Shown here one piece after another: positions 25,652 through 34,416 of a stretch of 64,000 nt of DNA. The stretch's first letter is position 1; every line of letters begins with the position of its first letter. Position numbers and translations under genes: made by a program. The stretch is from Kuafuiihalomonas sp050331295 (GTDB lineage Bacteria; Myxococcota; Kuafuiibacteriia; Kuafuiibacteriales; Kuafuiibacteriaceae). The stretch covers positions 556,639 through 620,638 of the forward strand of contig JBHJGZ010000004.1 of assembly GCA_050331295.1 (NCBI GenBank), read 5' to 3'. The notes under the pieces were generated by a model, which was not told the origin of the DNA, did no database searches, and saw only the letters and a program-made list of their open reading frames with translations.

Positions 25652-27882
25652 TGGATGGGCTCCAGCAACAAACCCGCCTCGACCAAGAGATAAACCAAAG
25701 ATGCGGCGGCCCGCCACTTGCCGGGATCTTGCTCGAGACCTTCTCGGATGGTCTTCGCCTTGAACACCCGACGCAGCAAGGAGGACTGCGCTTCCGTCAG
25801 ACGCATCTCCGCCAAGCCTTCACGGATCCATTCAGAGGGGAGCGGAGCGAAATCCAAGACTGGCTGAATCCGATGCAGAATCCTCTCCTCGGAGACCGCG
25901 CGATGGACCAAGTCGCGCAGTACGGCCAGCAATGAATCCGAGAAAGGGGCAACCGCCGCCGGGAGCGCGTCGTCATCGAGGCGGTACTCACCCGAAGACC
26001 AGGAGAAGAGTTGGAGCAGTCGTTCCTTCATGAATGCAGAACGCCACTGCTTCATGTCGATATGGAGTTCTCGACTCAAGAGCTCCTCCAAAGACCGCTC
26101 CTGCGTCAGACAGCGATGCAGGTAGTGCAGCAGCTGCTCCTTGGGAAGAAGACCCTTCTTCACGAGGAGTTGAGGAATCTGCATCTGCGCATCCGAGCTA
26201 TAGACAAAGGTTGGTTTACCTTGGATGAGATGAACCTCGATGCGTTCTTGGCCGTCATAGTGATTCCGATGAAATCGGAGTCGGCCGGTCCCGCCTTCGC
26301 GTGCAACGCGGGTGAGCACTTGGATCACCGAAGACTTGTCCAGCGGTCCGCGGAGCCAAGTGGATGAGCCTTCCTGCTCTCGGTCACGGTCGTCCGCATC
26401 AAGCATGCTCTCCTGGCCGATCCACTTCACGTACTCGGGAACGGCGACCCACTGCTCCGCGTCTCCCGAAACCAATACCTTGTCGGTCCGCATCTCGTCC
26501 GCAGAGCGCTTCAGGATCAGCCACAGATCCTGATGGGACATGGGGCCGAGGAGCTCACCCCGATGATCCCGGGCGAAAAACGGGTAAGGCCCCGAGTACG
26601 GCTCATGGGTGATGCCGTAGTGGGTATAGAGATAAGCCGCGAGGTCCGGAACCGTTGCGGCCTGCCTGCGCACGTCGAGGCCCTGCACCTGGCCCCCTTG
26701 CGATCCTTGCAGGTCCCCGGTCACCTCCGCCACGGCCTCAGCCACCAGCGCCTCGATGTCTCCCCCGCCATTTAGTGCTGCAGGGCCTCTTGGGTCGGTG
26801 GCGTCTGCCGGATCGAGCCCGTCTTCCAGGGGCTGCAGTGCGTCCAGCGGAAGAAGCGGCAGGGCCTCCGTACCACGCTCGGCTTCGACGACCGGAAGCT
26901 CGACGAGGTCTTCGGTCATCGGGGCCCATGCGCCGCTCGCGGTTTGAAGGCCTATCAGCTCGGAAAGGACCTCACTCAGGTGCTCGTGGAACGTGTGCAT
27001 GTCGGGACATCTGTCCTCCGGCATTTTTGCCAGGCACCACGAAACAAGCTCCCGGAGGCGCTTTGGAAGCTCCGAGGAGAGAGGCGGCGGCTCCTTCGAA
27101 ACCTGCATCATCAAGATTCGAACCGATGAATCGGCCAGGAACGGGGGTCGGCCGGAGAGCAGGTGATACAGGACGATGCCGCAGGAGTAGACGTCGGTCC
27201 GAGGATCCAGCGGGTCCCCCACCGCCTGCTCGGGAGACATGTAGATGGGGGTACCGGCCGCTTTCCAGCGCGGATCCTGAGTGTCCTCCACTCCGGCGTG
27301 CTCGTTGACGAAACGGGCCAGACCAAAGTCGCAAACCTTCACGAAGTCCCGAAGGCTTCCGCTCGCGGTTTGCCTGGGCTGAACCAACATGTTCGAAGGT
27401 TTGACGTCGCGATGAATGACCCCGGCCTGATGGGCAGCTCCCAATGCGTCGGCGACCTGCAGCATGATGCGGACCGCGCGTTCCGGGGGCAGCCTTTGTT
27501 CGGCCTTGACCACCTTGGAGAGTGGACGGCCCAACACGTGCTCCATCACCAAGAAGAGGAAACCCAGAGCATCGTCTTCGCCGAAATCGAGCACCTGCAC
27601 GCTGTGCGGGTGGTCCAGTCGGGCCGCGGTCTGGGCTTCCCGGCGAAACCGGGTGACGATGATGGCGTCTTCGCTCCGAAGGTTCTTGAGGACCTTCACC
27701 GCGACCGGACGGCCTAGTGCCAGATGCAGACCTTTGAACACCAGGCCCATCGCACCTCGCCCGATGACCTGATCCAGACGGTACCTACCAGCGACAACGT
27801 GTCCGACCAGCGCCTCGGCGGAGCGAACTGCACTGGACGTGCCGGACCGCACACGGGCTAGATGGCCCGAAAGCACTCCCAT
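25648..27882 (-). CDS. Serine/threonine protein kinase with GYF-like and DUF4388-like C-terminal regions
   Basis: The 744-residue protein has a Hanks-type kinase domain at about residues 33-310: GRGAMGLVFKG (P-loop), VAVKVLKNL (ATP Lys), HRDVKPSN (catalytic loop), VCDFGLA (DFG) and YMSPEQA (APE region). A linker leads to a GYF-like region (about 425-490, GELLGPMSHQDLW). This is followed by a DUF4388-like/PatA-type region (about 510-744) with GTGRLRFHRNHYDGQ and LIQGKPTFVYSS. It has no transmembrane segment, so it is cytoplasmic. Large kinases of this build are typical of Myxococcota. ATG start 27882. Substrate unknown; a PP2C phosphatase lies about 29 kb away. Confidence 0.9.
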   Translation of the reverse strand: MGVLSGHLARVRSGTSSAVRSAEALVGHVVAGRYRLDQVIGRGAMGLVFKGLHLALGRPVAVKVLKNLRSEDAIIVTRFRREAQTAARLDHPHSVQVLDFGEDDALGFLFLVMEHVLGRPLSKVVKAEQRLPPERAVRIMLQVADALGAAHQAGVIHRDVKPSNMLVQPRQTASGSLRDFVKVCDFGLARFVNEHAGVEDTQDPRWKAAGTPIYMSPEQAVGDPLDPRTDVYSCGIVLYHLLSGRPPFLADSSVRILMMQVSKEPPPLSSELPKRLRELVSWCLAKMPEDRCPDMHTFHEHLSEVLSELIGLQTASGAWAPMTEDLVELPVVEAERGTEALPLLPLDALQPLEDGLDPADATDPRGPAALNGGGDIEALVAEAVAEVTGDLQGSQGGQVQGLDVRRQAATVPDLAAYLYTHYGITHEPYSGPYPFFARDHRGELLGPMSHQDLWLILKRSADEMRTDKVLVSGDAEQWVAVPEYVKWIGQESMLDADDRDREQEGSSTWLRGPLDKSSVIQVLTRVAREGGTGRLRFHRNHYDGQERIEVHLIQGKPTFVYSSDAQMQIPQLLVKKGLLPKEQLLHYLHRCLTQERSLEELLSRELHIDMKQWRSAFMKERLLQLFSWSSGEYRLDDDALPAAVAPFSDSLLAVLRDLVHRAVSEERILHRIQPVLDFAPLPSEWIREGLAEMRLTEAQSSLLRRVFKAKTIREGLEQDPGKWRAAASLVYLLVEAGLLLEPIH

Positions 27883-28149
27883 GATCCACCCGCCGGAGCT
27901 GGAAATTTGTCCTTCCCGCCAGCCCTATCCCTCTCGCCATCCTGGCTTAGCGCACTGACGCAACCGATCGCTTCACATGCGCCACAACACGAGGTCGCGC
28001 CGGGAGCCTACGAGAGTTCGCTCACCGGACGAGCGATGGCGACCCGCTCTGCCGTGAACGGACACGCCGATGAGGGGCCGCAGGTCGGGTCTCAGGCCTC
28101 TTTTGACGGACGGATTCGAACCTGCTCCAGAGGGGAAGTGGAAGGGGAC
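27883..28149. other. Intergenic gap between the kinase and GDPD genes
   Basis: This 267-base stretch lies upstream of the kinase and downstream of the GDPD gene (both minus strand). It should hold the kinase promoter and the GDPD 3' end. I see no convincing terminator, promoter or reading frame with homology. Confidence 0.4.
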
Positions 28150-29391
28150 TCAGAGGCCCTTGCAACTGGCGTAGAACGTGACCGTACCGGGCCAGTCCGT
28201 GAACAGCCCAATGATGCCCACCCGCTGCGCCAGAACATCGATGGTGGTCATAATGTCCCCGTCGTTGTTCAGGGCCTCTAGGGTCGTTTGGTAGTAGAAG
28301 GTGTTGCCGCCAAAGGGCAGAACGTCTTCGACGATCCGGCCCGAGCGTTCGGTGGTCCAGCTTATGATGTCGAGTCCGGCCCTTCTGGCGCGCCTCGCGT
28401 ACTTCGAAGGACGGATTCTGCCGTTGTTGTTCACCTTGAGGAGGACGGGCATGGGCGGAGCGATGATGTTGAGGCCCATGGCCTTCAGCTCATTGAACTC
28501 CCTCTGCTTCGGCGGGTTCGTTGCCAAATCGGCCACCGGTCGTCCGTCGAGGAAGACTGCCTGTTCGCCGTAATCGGGCTCATTGTTGATCCAATAGAAG
28601 ACGTCATCCGGATTGAAGGACTGGGCCCAAACCCGCTCCGGAGGCACATTGGCCGCCTTCAATTCGTCGATCAACGCCTGGGCATAGCCCTCCTGGCCTC
28701 CGAAGACCCCAGCGATGCGCTCGGCGTCCCCGCTCTTCAGCTCCGGTGTCTGGCCGACCCCCAACTCCTTGAAGAGTTCGACCGCTTCCGCATGACTGAG
28801 AAGGGTTCCACAAGTGCTGTAGAGGTCCGTCCGCCAATTGGCGGTCGAATCGAGGTACTCCGCCACGGTGGCTGCGTTCGGATTGCCGGCGTCCATCTTT
28901 CCACAAAGAGTCTTGAATTGGTTCAAGGTGATGTCGCTCGTGCAGCAGCGAACCTCCGCGAAGGGCGTAGGGCTGCTGTAGTCTGGGGGGACCGAACACT
29001 CCCCTACGAGACCGGTGTCCAAGATGTTGGTCGTGGTGTGCAAGTCGCATTCTGCGTGGCGGCACACGAGGTGCCCATCTTCGGTGAAGGTGACATCACA
29101 CTCCAAGATCCCGGCGCCCATCCGCGCGGCCGCTTCATAGGACTCCTTGGTGTGCTCCGGGAACTGGAGCGCCGACCCCCGGTGTCCGATGGAAAAGTCG
29201 GTAACTTGAATCTCCTCTTCGAAGCACTGCTGGAGCTCCGTCTTCAGACGGCTCGGGGACATCTCCTCGACCAGGTAGTAAGGTCGTGGACCAACTTGAA
29301 CGTTCTTTACCTTTCGCACGACATCGTCCCCCAGGGCGGCGGTGGGGGCCAAGAGTACGGGAACCAAGATCGCAATGACTTTTCTCTTCAC
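28150..29391 (-). CDS. Secreted glycerophosphodiester phosphodiesterase
   Basis: The 413-residue protein has a Sec signal peptide (KRKVIAILVPVLLAPTAALG, cleavage before DD) and the GDPD catalytic blocks GHRGSALQFPEHT near residue 68 and ECDVTFTEDGHLVCRHA near 95, with a large cysteine-bearing insertion (CCTSDITLNQFKTLCGKMD). It hydrolyses glycerophosphodiesters to glycerol-3-phosphate and an alcohol outside the cytoplasm. The start is GTG 29391, backed by an excellent ribosome site GAGGAGG five bases upstream and by the signal peptide. The 52 codons further up are not part of the gene. Confidence 0.95.
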   Translation of the reverse strand: MKRKVIAILVPVLLAPTAALGDDVVRKVKNVQVGPRPYYLVEEMSPSRLKTELQQCFEEEIQVTDFSIGHRGSALQFPEHTKESYEAAARMGAGILECDVTFTEDGHLVCRHAECDLHTTTNILDTGLVGECSVPPDYSSPTPFAEVRCCTSDITLNQFKTLCGKMDAGNPNAATVAEYLDSTANWRTDLYSTCGTLLSHAEAVELFKELGVGQTPELKSGDAERIAGVFGGQEGYAQALIDELKAANVPPERVWAQSFNPDDVFYWINNEPDYGEQAVFLDGRPVADLATNPPKQREFNELKAMGLNIIAPPMPVLLKVNNNGRIRPSKYARRARRAGLDIISWTTERSGRIVEDVLPFGGNTFYYQTTLEALNNDGDIMTTIDVLAQRVGIIGLFTDWPGTVTFYASCKGL

Positions 29392-29404
29392 AAGAACCTC
29401 CTCA
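29392..29404 (-). promoter_or_regulatory. Strong ribosome binding site of the GDPD gene
   Basis: GAGGAGG followed by five bases and GTG. It decides the start at 29391 over the longer open frame. Confidence 0.8.
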
Positions 29405-29801
29405 TTTGGATGCTCGCGTTGCGCGAACGGAAGGGCTTGTAGTGCCCGCTGGTGACGAAGCGCGGACAACCGAATGAACAATGGACGGCCCGCGAAGCGG
29501 TGCTCACGCGATTTGTGGCGAGCGGTCCACGGACGTGACATGCGCAACCTGGGCCATATGTAAGCGCGCGCGCTGGCCTCGAATTACTCAACGTTCAGAC
29601 CTGCCGCGATCGGATCGTTGCCCGCGACTTGAGAAGATCCCTGCCACGCCAATGCCGTATTGGCGTTGATGCCTCAGGCAGCGATGGCGTATTCGGCCCT
29701 TTATCCTCCATCCTCGATGGAACGCATCATTTGCCCGTCACAGCTTGTTGCCACTTCGTTGCGGTGCGGACGCAACGCCATCACCCAGTGCCATCCTCGG
29801 T
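29405..29801. other. Noncoding region upstream of GDPD, with hairpins
   Basis: No protein-coding frame with homology is visible. Two clear inverted repeats occur: cgccaat/attggcg with a 5-base loop at 29647-29665, and cgttgcg/cgcaacg with a 7-base loop at 29757-29777. The GDPD promoter must lie in the right-hand part for its strand, but I cannot identify a reliable -35/-10 pair. Confidence 0.5.
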
Positions 29802-29817
29802 CGGTCCGGCCGGACCG
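29802..29817. repeat. Perfect 16-bp palindrome
   Basis: The sequence cggtccggccggaccg reads the same on both strands. It lies directly before the tandem duplication and could be a protein-binding site or part of the same structured element. Confidence 0.7.
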
Positions 29818-29819
29818 TT

Positions 29820-30015
29820 GGTCCAGGTTGAATCGGATCGGAGGCGGCGACCGAAGCGTTCGCCGGACGAGGCGAACGGCGCAGGGAGTCCTTAGGGCCC
29901 GACCGCAAGATGGTCGGTCCAGGTCAAATCGGATCGGAGGCGGCGACCGAAGCGTTCGCCGGACGAGGCGAACGGCGCAGGGAGTCCTTAGGGCCCGACC
30001 GCGAAGCGGTCGGGC
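29820..30015. repeat. Tandem duplication of a 96-bp unit, noncoding
   Basis: Copy 1 starts at 29820 and copy 2 at 29916; the period is 96 bases and I count about five differences by eye. Each unit contains an 8-bp stem inverted repeat, cgttcgcc/ggcgaacg with a 6-base loop (29857-29878 and 29953-29974), and ends in gggcccgaccgc. In copy 2 this end forms a long hairpin. The duplication lies just downstream of tRNA-Gly. It is not a recognised insertion sequence. Confidence 0.9.
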
Positions 30016-30017
30016 CC
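29991..30017. other. Long GC-rich hairpin after tRNA-Gly (possible terminator or processing stem)
   Basis: A perfect 12-bp stem, gggcccgaccgc/gcggtcgggccc, has a 3-base loop. It lies about 6 bases past the 3' end of the tRNA on its strand. There is no T-run after it on either strand, so it is not a standard intrinsic terminator; it may slow polymerase or serve as a 3' processing boundary. Confidence 0.6.
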
Positions 30018-30023
30018 GTTAAA

Positions 30024-30095
<72 letters not shown>

Positions 30096-30132
30096 GATGG
30101 GCCGAGGAAACTGGCTCATCGCCTGATGGCTG

Positions 30133-30696
30133 TCAAGCTTCGTCGTCAGCGCCGCGCACCGCAGCCACGTAGGCCCATCCATAATCGACCCCCGAAACCA
30201 CGGCCCACACCACCCCGAGCACCAAGAGCCAGGTCCCCCAAAGGTGAAAGTCCAACGGGATTCCAAGGAGTTCAACCCGCTCGTGGGCGAGCAGCGCGCC
30301 CACGCCCATCATCTGCAGGACGGTCTTCTGTTTCCCCATGGGTCGAGCTGCGATGACCAGACCCTCTGCGACCGCCAGAACCCGGAGCGTCGTCACCGCA
30401 AACTCCCGGCCGAGCAGTAAAAACACCAGCCACGGCGACACCCGGTCCAGAGACAGAAGCATCACCAACGCTCCGAGAACCAGCAGTTTGTCGGCCAGGG
30501 GGTCCATGATCTTTCCGAAGGTCGTCACCTGCCCCCATCGACGGGCGAGATAGCCGTCTACGAAATCCGTCAGAGCCGCCAAGGCAAAGAGGCTACAGGC
30601 CACGCCGTTCCACCACGGCTCGGCCTGGCGAACGGAAAGCATCACCAACGGCACGACCACTACACGCGCTGCGGTCAATATGTTCGGCAGATTCAC
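30133..30696 (-). CDS. pgsA: CDP-diacylglycerol--glycerol-3-phosphate 3-phosphatidyltransferase
   Basis: The 187-residue membrane protein has the CDP-alcohol transferase signature DGYLARRWGQ...GKIMDPLADK (DGxxAR, then G-x3-D-x3-D) at about residues 48-70 and several hydrophobic helices. PgsA makes phosphatidylglycerol-phosphate, the first committed step to phosphatidylglycerol and cardiolipin. The start is GTG 30696, which overlaps the upstream stop (GTGA), so it is coupled to the lytic transglycosylase gene. Other CDP-alcohol transferases are possible, but length and N-terminus (NLPNILTAARV) fit PgsA best. Confidence 0.93.
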   Translation of the reverse strand: MNLPNILTAARVVVVPLVMLSVRQAEPWWNGVACSLFALAALTDFVDGYLARRWGQVTTFGKIMDPLADKLLVLGALVMLLSLDRVSPWLVFLLLGREFAVTTLRVLAVAEGLVIAARPMGKQKTVLQMMGVGALLAHERVELLGIPLDFHLWGTWLLVLGVVWAVVSGVDYGWAYVAAVRGADDEA

Positions 30697-31313
30697 GGGA
30701 CGACACCGAGGTAGTACCGATACATCTGCAGGACGCGCTGCACGTAGCGCCTCGTCTCTCGAATGTTGGGTACCCGTCCGAGACGTTCGACACGTTCGGG
30801 TCCGGCGTTGTAGGCGGCCGCGACCAACTTCAAGTCACCGTCGAACCGGTTCGCCAAGATTCGAAGATATCGAGCGCCGCCGAATACGTTCTGCTCGGGA
30901 TCGAAGACGTCTTCAACCTCCAAAGAGGATGCCGTCTCATCGATCAGCTGCATGAGACCCTTGGCCTCGGCCGACGACACGGCTCGAGGATTGAAATTCG
31001 ACTCCACCTTCGCCACCGCCTTCAGGAAGGCGAATGGCAGTCGATAGTGCCGTGCCGCGCGCTCGAGAATGTCGTCATAGCGAGTCACATCGACCGCATA
31101 AGCCAGCGTCGGTGTCCCCTGTACCTCTATCACGATGGGCGGCTGGCCTCCGAAACCCTCTGGATCGGCGGCGGGCGCCTTCCGGGGAGATGCAACGGTG
31201 GTCAGGTGAAGGCGCCCAGTATCGTCGACATACGAGTACAACTCCGCCTTCGCGGGAGAAGAAGTGGCTGTCCCCAAGGCGAGGAGACCCAACATCACCC
31301 ACGCAACCCGCAC
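30693..31313 (-). CDS. Secreted lytic transglycosylase (SLT) with DUF4124-like N-terminus
   Basis: The 206-residue protein has a Sec signal peptide (residues 1-23, ending in AKA), a short DUF4124-like strand pair (ELYSYVDDTGRLHLT) and an SLT catalytic domain from about residue 85. The catalytic Glu is in KVESNFNP, followed by AKGLMQL and the AAYNAGPERV motif. It cleaves peptidoglycan glycan strands to 1,6-anhydro ends in the periplasm. GTG start. It is coupled to pgsA by a 4-base overlap and divergent from nadB. Confidence 0.92.
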   Translation of the reverse strand: MRVAWVMLGLLALGTATSSPAKAELYSYVDDTGRLHLTTVASPRKAPAADPEGFGGQPPIVIEVQGTPTLAYAVDVTRYDDILERAARHYRLPFAFLKAVAKVESNFNPRAVSSAEAKGLMQLIDETASSLEVEDVFDPEQNVFGGARYLRILANRFDGDLKLVAAAYNAGPERVERLGRVPNIRETRRYVQRVLQMYRYYLGVVP

Positions 31314-31393
31314 GCCTTTCCGGATGCTATCAGGAGCCCATCCCGTGGCAATTGTTGTTCGAACCCCCCGTTCGTTCAGGCTACGACAGACAC
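31314..31393. promoter_or_regulatory. Divergent intergenic region, transglycosylase-pgsA / nadB
   Basis: An 80-base gap with genes leaving on both sides; promoters for both must be here. I see no reliable promoter motif. Confidence 0.3.
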
Positions 31394-33019
31394 ATGCGCA
31401 TCGAGTGCGACGCCCTGGTCATCGGATCCGGCATCAGCGCCCTGGCCTATGCTCTCGAGGTCAGCCGAAGCGGTCGTAGGGTAGTCATCGTCACCAAACG
31501 CGAAGCCGAAGAGGCGAACACCCGATATGCTCAGGGCGGCATCGCAGCCGTGCTCAGTCCGGAGGACTCCATCGATGCCCACGTGCAGGACACCCTCCGT
31601 GCGGGGGCGGGCCTCTGCCGTCTGAATGTGGTCGAATCGGTGGTTCGCGAGTCGCGAGCCGCGGTGGAGCGTCTCATGGCTTACGGCGTAAATTTCGACC
31701 ACGAAGCTGGCAGCTACGCCTTGACCCGGGAGGGAGGGCACAGCCAGCGCCGCGTCGCACATTCCGGAGACATCACGGGTGAAGAGGTCATGCGGGGCCT
31801 CCTCGCTGCGTTGACCGCTCGGGACAACGTGCGGATCTATGCGAATCACTGTGCGGTCGACCTCTTGACCCAGCGCCGGGTCGAAGGGCTCCGGGTGGGC
31901 CCGGATCATCGGCCTCCAAGCCATGACAACCGATGCCTGGGAGCCTACGTGCTCGACGTGAGAACCGGGCATGTCCACACATTCCTCGCCCGGACGGTGA
32001 TGCTGGCGAGTGGCGGGGCGTCGAAGGTCTACCTCTATACATCGAATCCCGATGTGGCGACCGGAGATGGCATCGCCATGGCGTGGCGAGTCGGGGCCGA
32101 GGTGGCGAATCTTGAATTCATCCAGTTTCATCCCACCTGCCTTTTCCATCCGCAGGCCAAGTCGTTCCTGATCTCGGAGGCTCTCCGCGGGGAAGGCGGC
32201 GTTTTGCGACGCCAAGACGGCACCCGTTTCATGGATGCCTATCATCCTCACGGGGAGCTTGCGCCTCGCGACGTGGTCGCTCGTGCCATCGACAGCGAAC
32301 TGAAGCGGACCGGCGACGAGTTCGTGCACCTGGACATGACGCACCTTGCACCGGACTTTCTGGCCGAGCGATTCCCGAACATTCATGAGACATGCCTCAA
32401 GTTCGGAATCGACATGCGAACCAAGCCGATTCCGGTCGTGCCGGCCGCCCACTACGTCTGCGGCGGCGTTCGATGCGATGTGGACGGGCGCACCAGTCTC
32501 CCAGGTCTGTTCGTTGCAGGCGAAGTGGCATGCTCGGGCATGCATGGCGCGAATCGACTGGCCTCGAACAGCCTCCTCGAAGGCGCGGTCATTGGGCACC
32601 GCGCGGCCCTCGCGTCGGAGCCGTTTTTCGAAGATCCTCCGGAGAGCCTTTCGGAGGTGGTGGACTGGCACAAAGGGCGTGCGGTCCCCTCCGACGAGAT
32701 GGTGGTGATCACGCAATGTTGGGACGAGATCCGAAGGGTGATGTGGAACTACGTGGGGATCGTTCGAACCGACCGGCGTTTGATCCGCGCCCGCCGTCGG
32801 ATCGAGAACATTCGCGATGAAATTCGGGAGTTCTATTGGGGCGCCACATTGACGCGGGATCTGCTGGAGGTCCGGAACCTGTGCCAAGTCGCCGAGCTCA
32901 TCGTCGATTGCGCCCTGCAGCGGAAGGAGAGCCGAGGTCTCCACTATACTCTCGACTACCCAGACCTCTCGTCCGGTCACCCTCAAGACACGATCCTTCG
33001 TCGTGACGACCTGGTCTGA
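31394..33019 (+). CDS. nadB: L-aspartate oxidase
   Basis: The 541-residue flavoprotein begins with the FAD dinucleotide fold (DALVIGSGISALAYAL), followed by the NadB blocks NTRYAQGGIAAVL near 45, FIQFHPTCLF near 247 and GLFVAGEVACSGMHGANRLASNSLLE near 375-405. NadB oxidises aspartate to iminoaspartate, the first step of de novo NAD synthesis. nadA and nadC are not in the window. The ATG at 31394 is used because the long open frame above it overlaps the divergent transglycosylase gene without homology. It ends 7 bases before the convergent pyrE. Confidence 0.96.
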   Translation: MRIECDALVIGSGISALAYALEVSRSGRRVVIVTKREAEEANTRYAQGGIAAVLSPEDSIDAHVQDTLRAGAGLCRLNVVESVVRESRAAVERLMAYGVNFDHEAGSYALTREGGHSQRRVAHSGDITGEEVMRGLLAALTARDNVRIYANHCAVDLLTQRRVEGLRVGPDHRPPSHDNRCLGAYVLDVRTGHVHTFLARTVMLASGGASKVYLYTSNPDVATGDGIAMAWRVGAEVANLEFIQFHPTCLFHPQAKSFLISEALRGEGGVLRRQDGTRFMDAYHPHGELAPRDVVARAIDSELKRTGDEFVHLDMTHLAPDFLAERFPNIHETCLKFGIDMRTKPIPVVPAAHYVCGGVRCDVDGRTSLPGLFVAGEVACSGMHGANRLASNSLLEGAVIGHRAALASEPFFEDPPESLSEVVDWHKGRAVPSDEMVVITQCWDEIRRVMWNYVGIVRTDRRLIRARRRIENIRDEIREFYWGATLTRDLLEVRNLCQVAELIVDCALQRKESRGLHYTLDYPDLSSGHPQDTILRRDDLV

Positions 33020-33026
33020 GACCGCC

Positions 33027-33611
33027 TCAGGCTGGAAAGTCGCTCCGCAGAAACAACGAGTGCAGGATCAATCCTTCGGCTTCGAGCGCCTCACGACCGC
33101 CCTCTTGGCGGTCGACCAGCGCAAGAACGAGTTCGACTCGAAAGCCCTCTGCCCGGACTCGCTCAACGGCCCGCATGGACGAGCCCCCGGTGGTCACGAC
33201 ATCTTCCAATACCACCACCAGGCTGCCGGCCGGCAGTCCCGAAAGCCCCTCCAGGTAACGCTGCGTACCGTGGTCTTTGGGCTCTTTTCGCACGATGAAG
33301 GCCTCTCTGGGGTCGTCGAGGAGATGGGACACCACGCTGGCGCTCGTCGCGAGAGGATCGGCGCCGAGGGTCAACCCTCCTACCGCGAGCGCATGTTCGT
33401 GCCCCGCCTGCTCCCATGTCACGAGCTCGCGAAACAGCTCCAACCCGGCCAAAAATGCCCCTTCCGAATGCAAGGTGACCTGCTTACAGTCGATGTAGAA
33501 GTCGGAGCTTTTTCCAGAAGCGAGAACCACGGGTCGTCGGGCATATGCTCGTGCCGTCAGCAAGGAAAGAAGCCGAACCCTCGCCTCGGATGAATCGGGA
33601 ATCACCGTCAT
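33027..33611 (-). CDS. pyrE: Orotate phosphoribosyltransferase
   Basis: The 194-residue type I phosphoribosyltransferase has the PRPP loop VVLEDVVTTGGSSM at about 120-135 and the N-terminal block SGKSSDFYIDCKQVTLHSEG near residue 31. It converts orotate and PRPP to OMP in pyrimidine synthesis. The ATG overlaps the stop of the bactofilin gene (ATGA), so pyrE is the last gene of the bactofilin/AAA operon rather than part of a pyrimidine cluster. Confidence 0.95.
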   Translation of the reverse strand: MTVIPDSSEARVRLLSLLTARAYARRPVVLASGKSSDFYIDCKQVTLHSEGAFLAGLELFRELVTWEQAGHEHALAVGGLTLGADPLATSASVVSHLLDDPREAFIVRKEPKDHGTQRYLEGLSGLPAGSLVVVLEDVVTTGGSSMRAVERVRAEGFRVELVLALVDRQEGGREALEAEGLILHSLFLRSDFPA

Positions 33612-34075
33612 GATCGCTTTTTGACCACCACGATTCGACGCTGGGGCTCGTCGGAGTGGACCTCATCGTCGGCCGGTACCGCCGTGAGCAAGGGTCCACC
33701 GTGCCTGGCCACAGGCTCATGACGCTGCGGCTCCATCGCGAGGTCTTCGATATCGCCCACGCTGAGATTGCCCTGAATCCGAGCCCCGGCATCGACACGA
33801 AGCTTGGCGGCCACTAGATCGCCTCGAATCTGCCCAGAAGGGCCCACGACGATCCTTTCCCGTGCTCGAATGACTCCCACCACGACCCCGGTGATCAGCA
33901 CTTCCGATGCGGTGATGCTCGCGCGAACCACGGCGCCTTCCAGCACGTTCACTGGACCGTCGGCTTCGATTTCTCCCACGACGCTTCCCCGGACCACCAG
34001 CGGTTCCTGGGCGAAGATCCGGCCTCGGACCCGAGTCTTTGCATCGATGATGCTTTCGTCTCTCTGTCCGTGCAC
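33608..34075 (-). CDS. Bactofilin (polymer-forming cytoskeletal protein), third of three
   Basis: The 155-residue protein has a bactofilin beta-helix core from about residue 10 to 110 (VVRGSVVGEIEADGPVNV, GQIRGDLVAAKLRVDAGARIQGNLS) and a charged, disordered tail ending in VVVKKRS. Bactofilins polymerise without nucleotide and act as scaffolds for cell shape, wall enzymes or chromosome anchoring. The start is GTG 34075 with an ideal GGGAGG site 5 bases upstream, one base after the previous stop. An upstream start at 34117 would overlap the neighbouring gene and is less likely. Confidence 0.9.
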   Translation of the reverse strand: MHGQRDESIIDAKTRVRGRIFAQEPLVVRGSVVGEIEADGPVNVLEGAVVRASITASEVLITGVVVGVIRARERIVVGPSGQIRGDLVAAKLRVDAGARIQGNLSVGDIEDLAMEPQRHEPVARHGGPLLTAVPADDEVHSDEPQRRIVVVKKRS

Positions 34076-34076
34076 G

Positions 34077-34391
34077 TCATCCTCCCGTATCGATGTGACC
34101 CTTGAGGCGCGCTCCATCGGTCACCGAAATGCGGGGCGCCTTGACGTCTCCATCCAGCTGGCCTTCGCCCGCGATGTCGACCTTGCCCTTGGCCTGCACG
34201 GAGCCTTGAAGTCGCCCCGAGACCCGAACATTGTCTGCCTGCACTCCGGCCTCTAGATGACCGCCTTTCTCCACCACGACGTCTCGACCGGTCACGCTGT
34301 TTCCTTTGACGATTCCCGCCACGACGAGTTCGTCGTCCCCTTCGAGGTCGCCTTCCACCGTGATCCCTGGCCCGATCAAGGTTCTTCCCAT
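34077..34391 (-). CDS. Bactofilin, second of three (minimal core)
   Basis: The 104-residue protein is almost entirely the bactofilin core: LIGPGITVEGDLEGDDELVVAG, GKVDIAGEGQLDGDVKAPRIS and GARLKGHID show the regular strand repeat. It lacks extended terminal tails. An AAGGAGGG ribosome site precedes the ATG at 34391, with a T6 tract between site and start. It may co-polymerise with its neighbours. The neighbouring genes begin 1 base after its stop and 25 bases before its start. Confidence 0.93.
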   Translation of the reverse strand: MGRTLIGPGITVEGDLEGDDELVVAGIVKGNSVTGRDVVVEKGGHLEAGVQADNVRVSGRLQGSVQAKGKVDIAGEGQLDGDVKAPRISVTDGARLKGHIDTGG

Positions 34392-34416
34392 TGAAAAAAC
34401 CCTCCTTTCAAAGGAA

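Noticed and set aside
28090..28115. Possible tRNA T-loop (ggattcgaacc on the plus strand)
   Set aside because: No acceptor stem, D-arm or anticodon arm can be built around it.
28288..29442. Long plus-strand open frame of 384 codons
   Set aside because: It is the reverse of the GDPD gene, which has a signal peptide, catalytic motifs and a strong ribosome site. High-GC DNA gives long shadow frames.
31376..32986. Minus-strand open frame of 536 codons
   Set aside because: It lies wholly over nadB, whose FAD and substrate motifs are clear. No homology is seen in the opposite frame.
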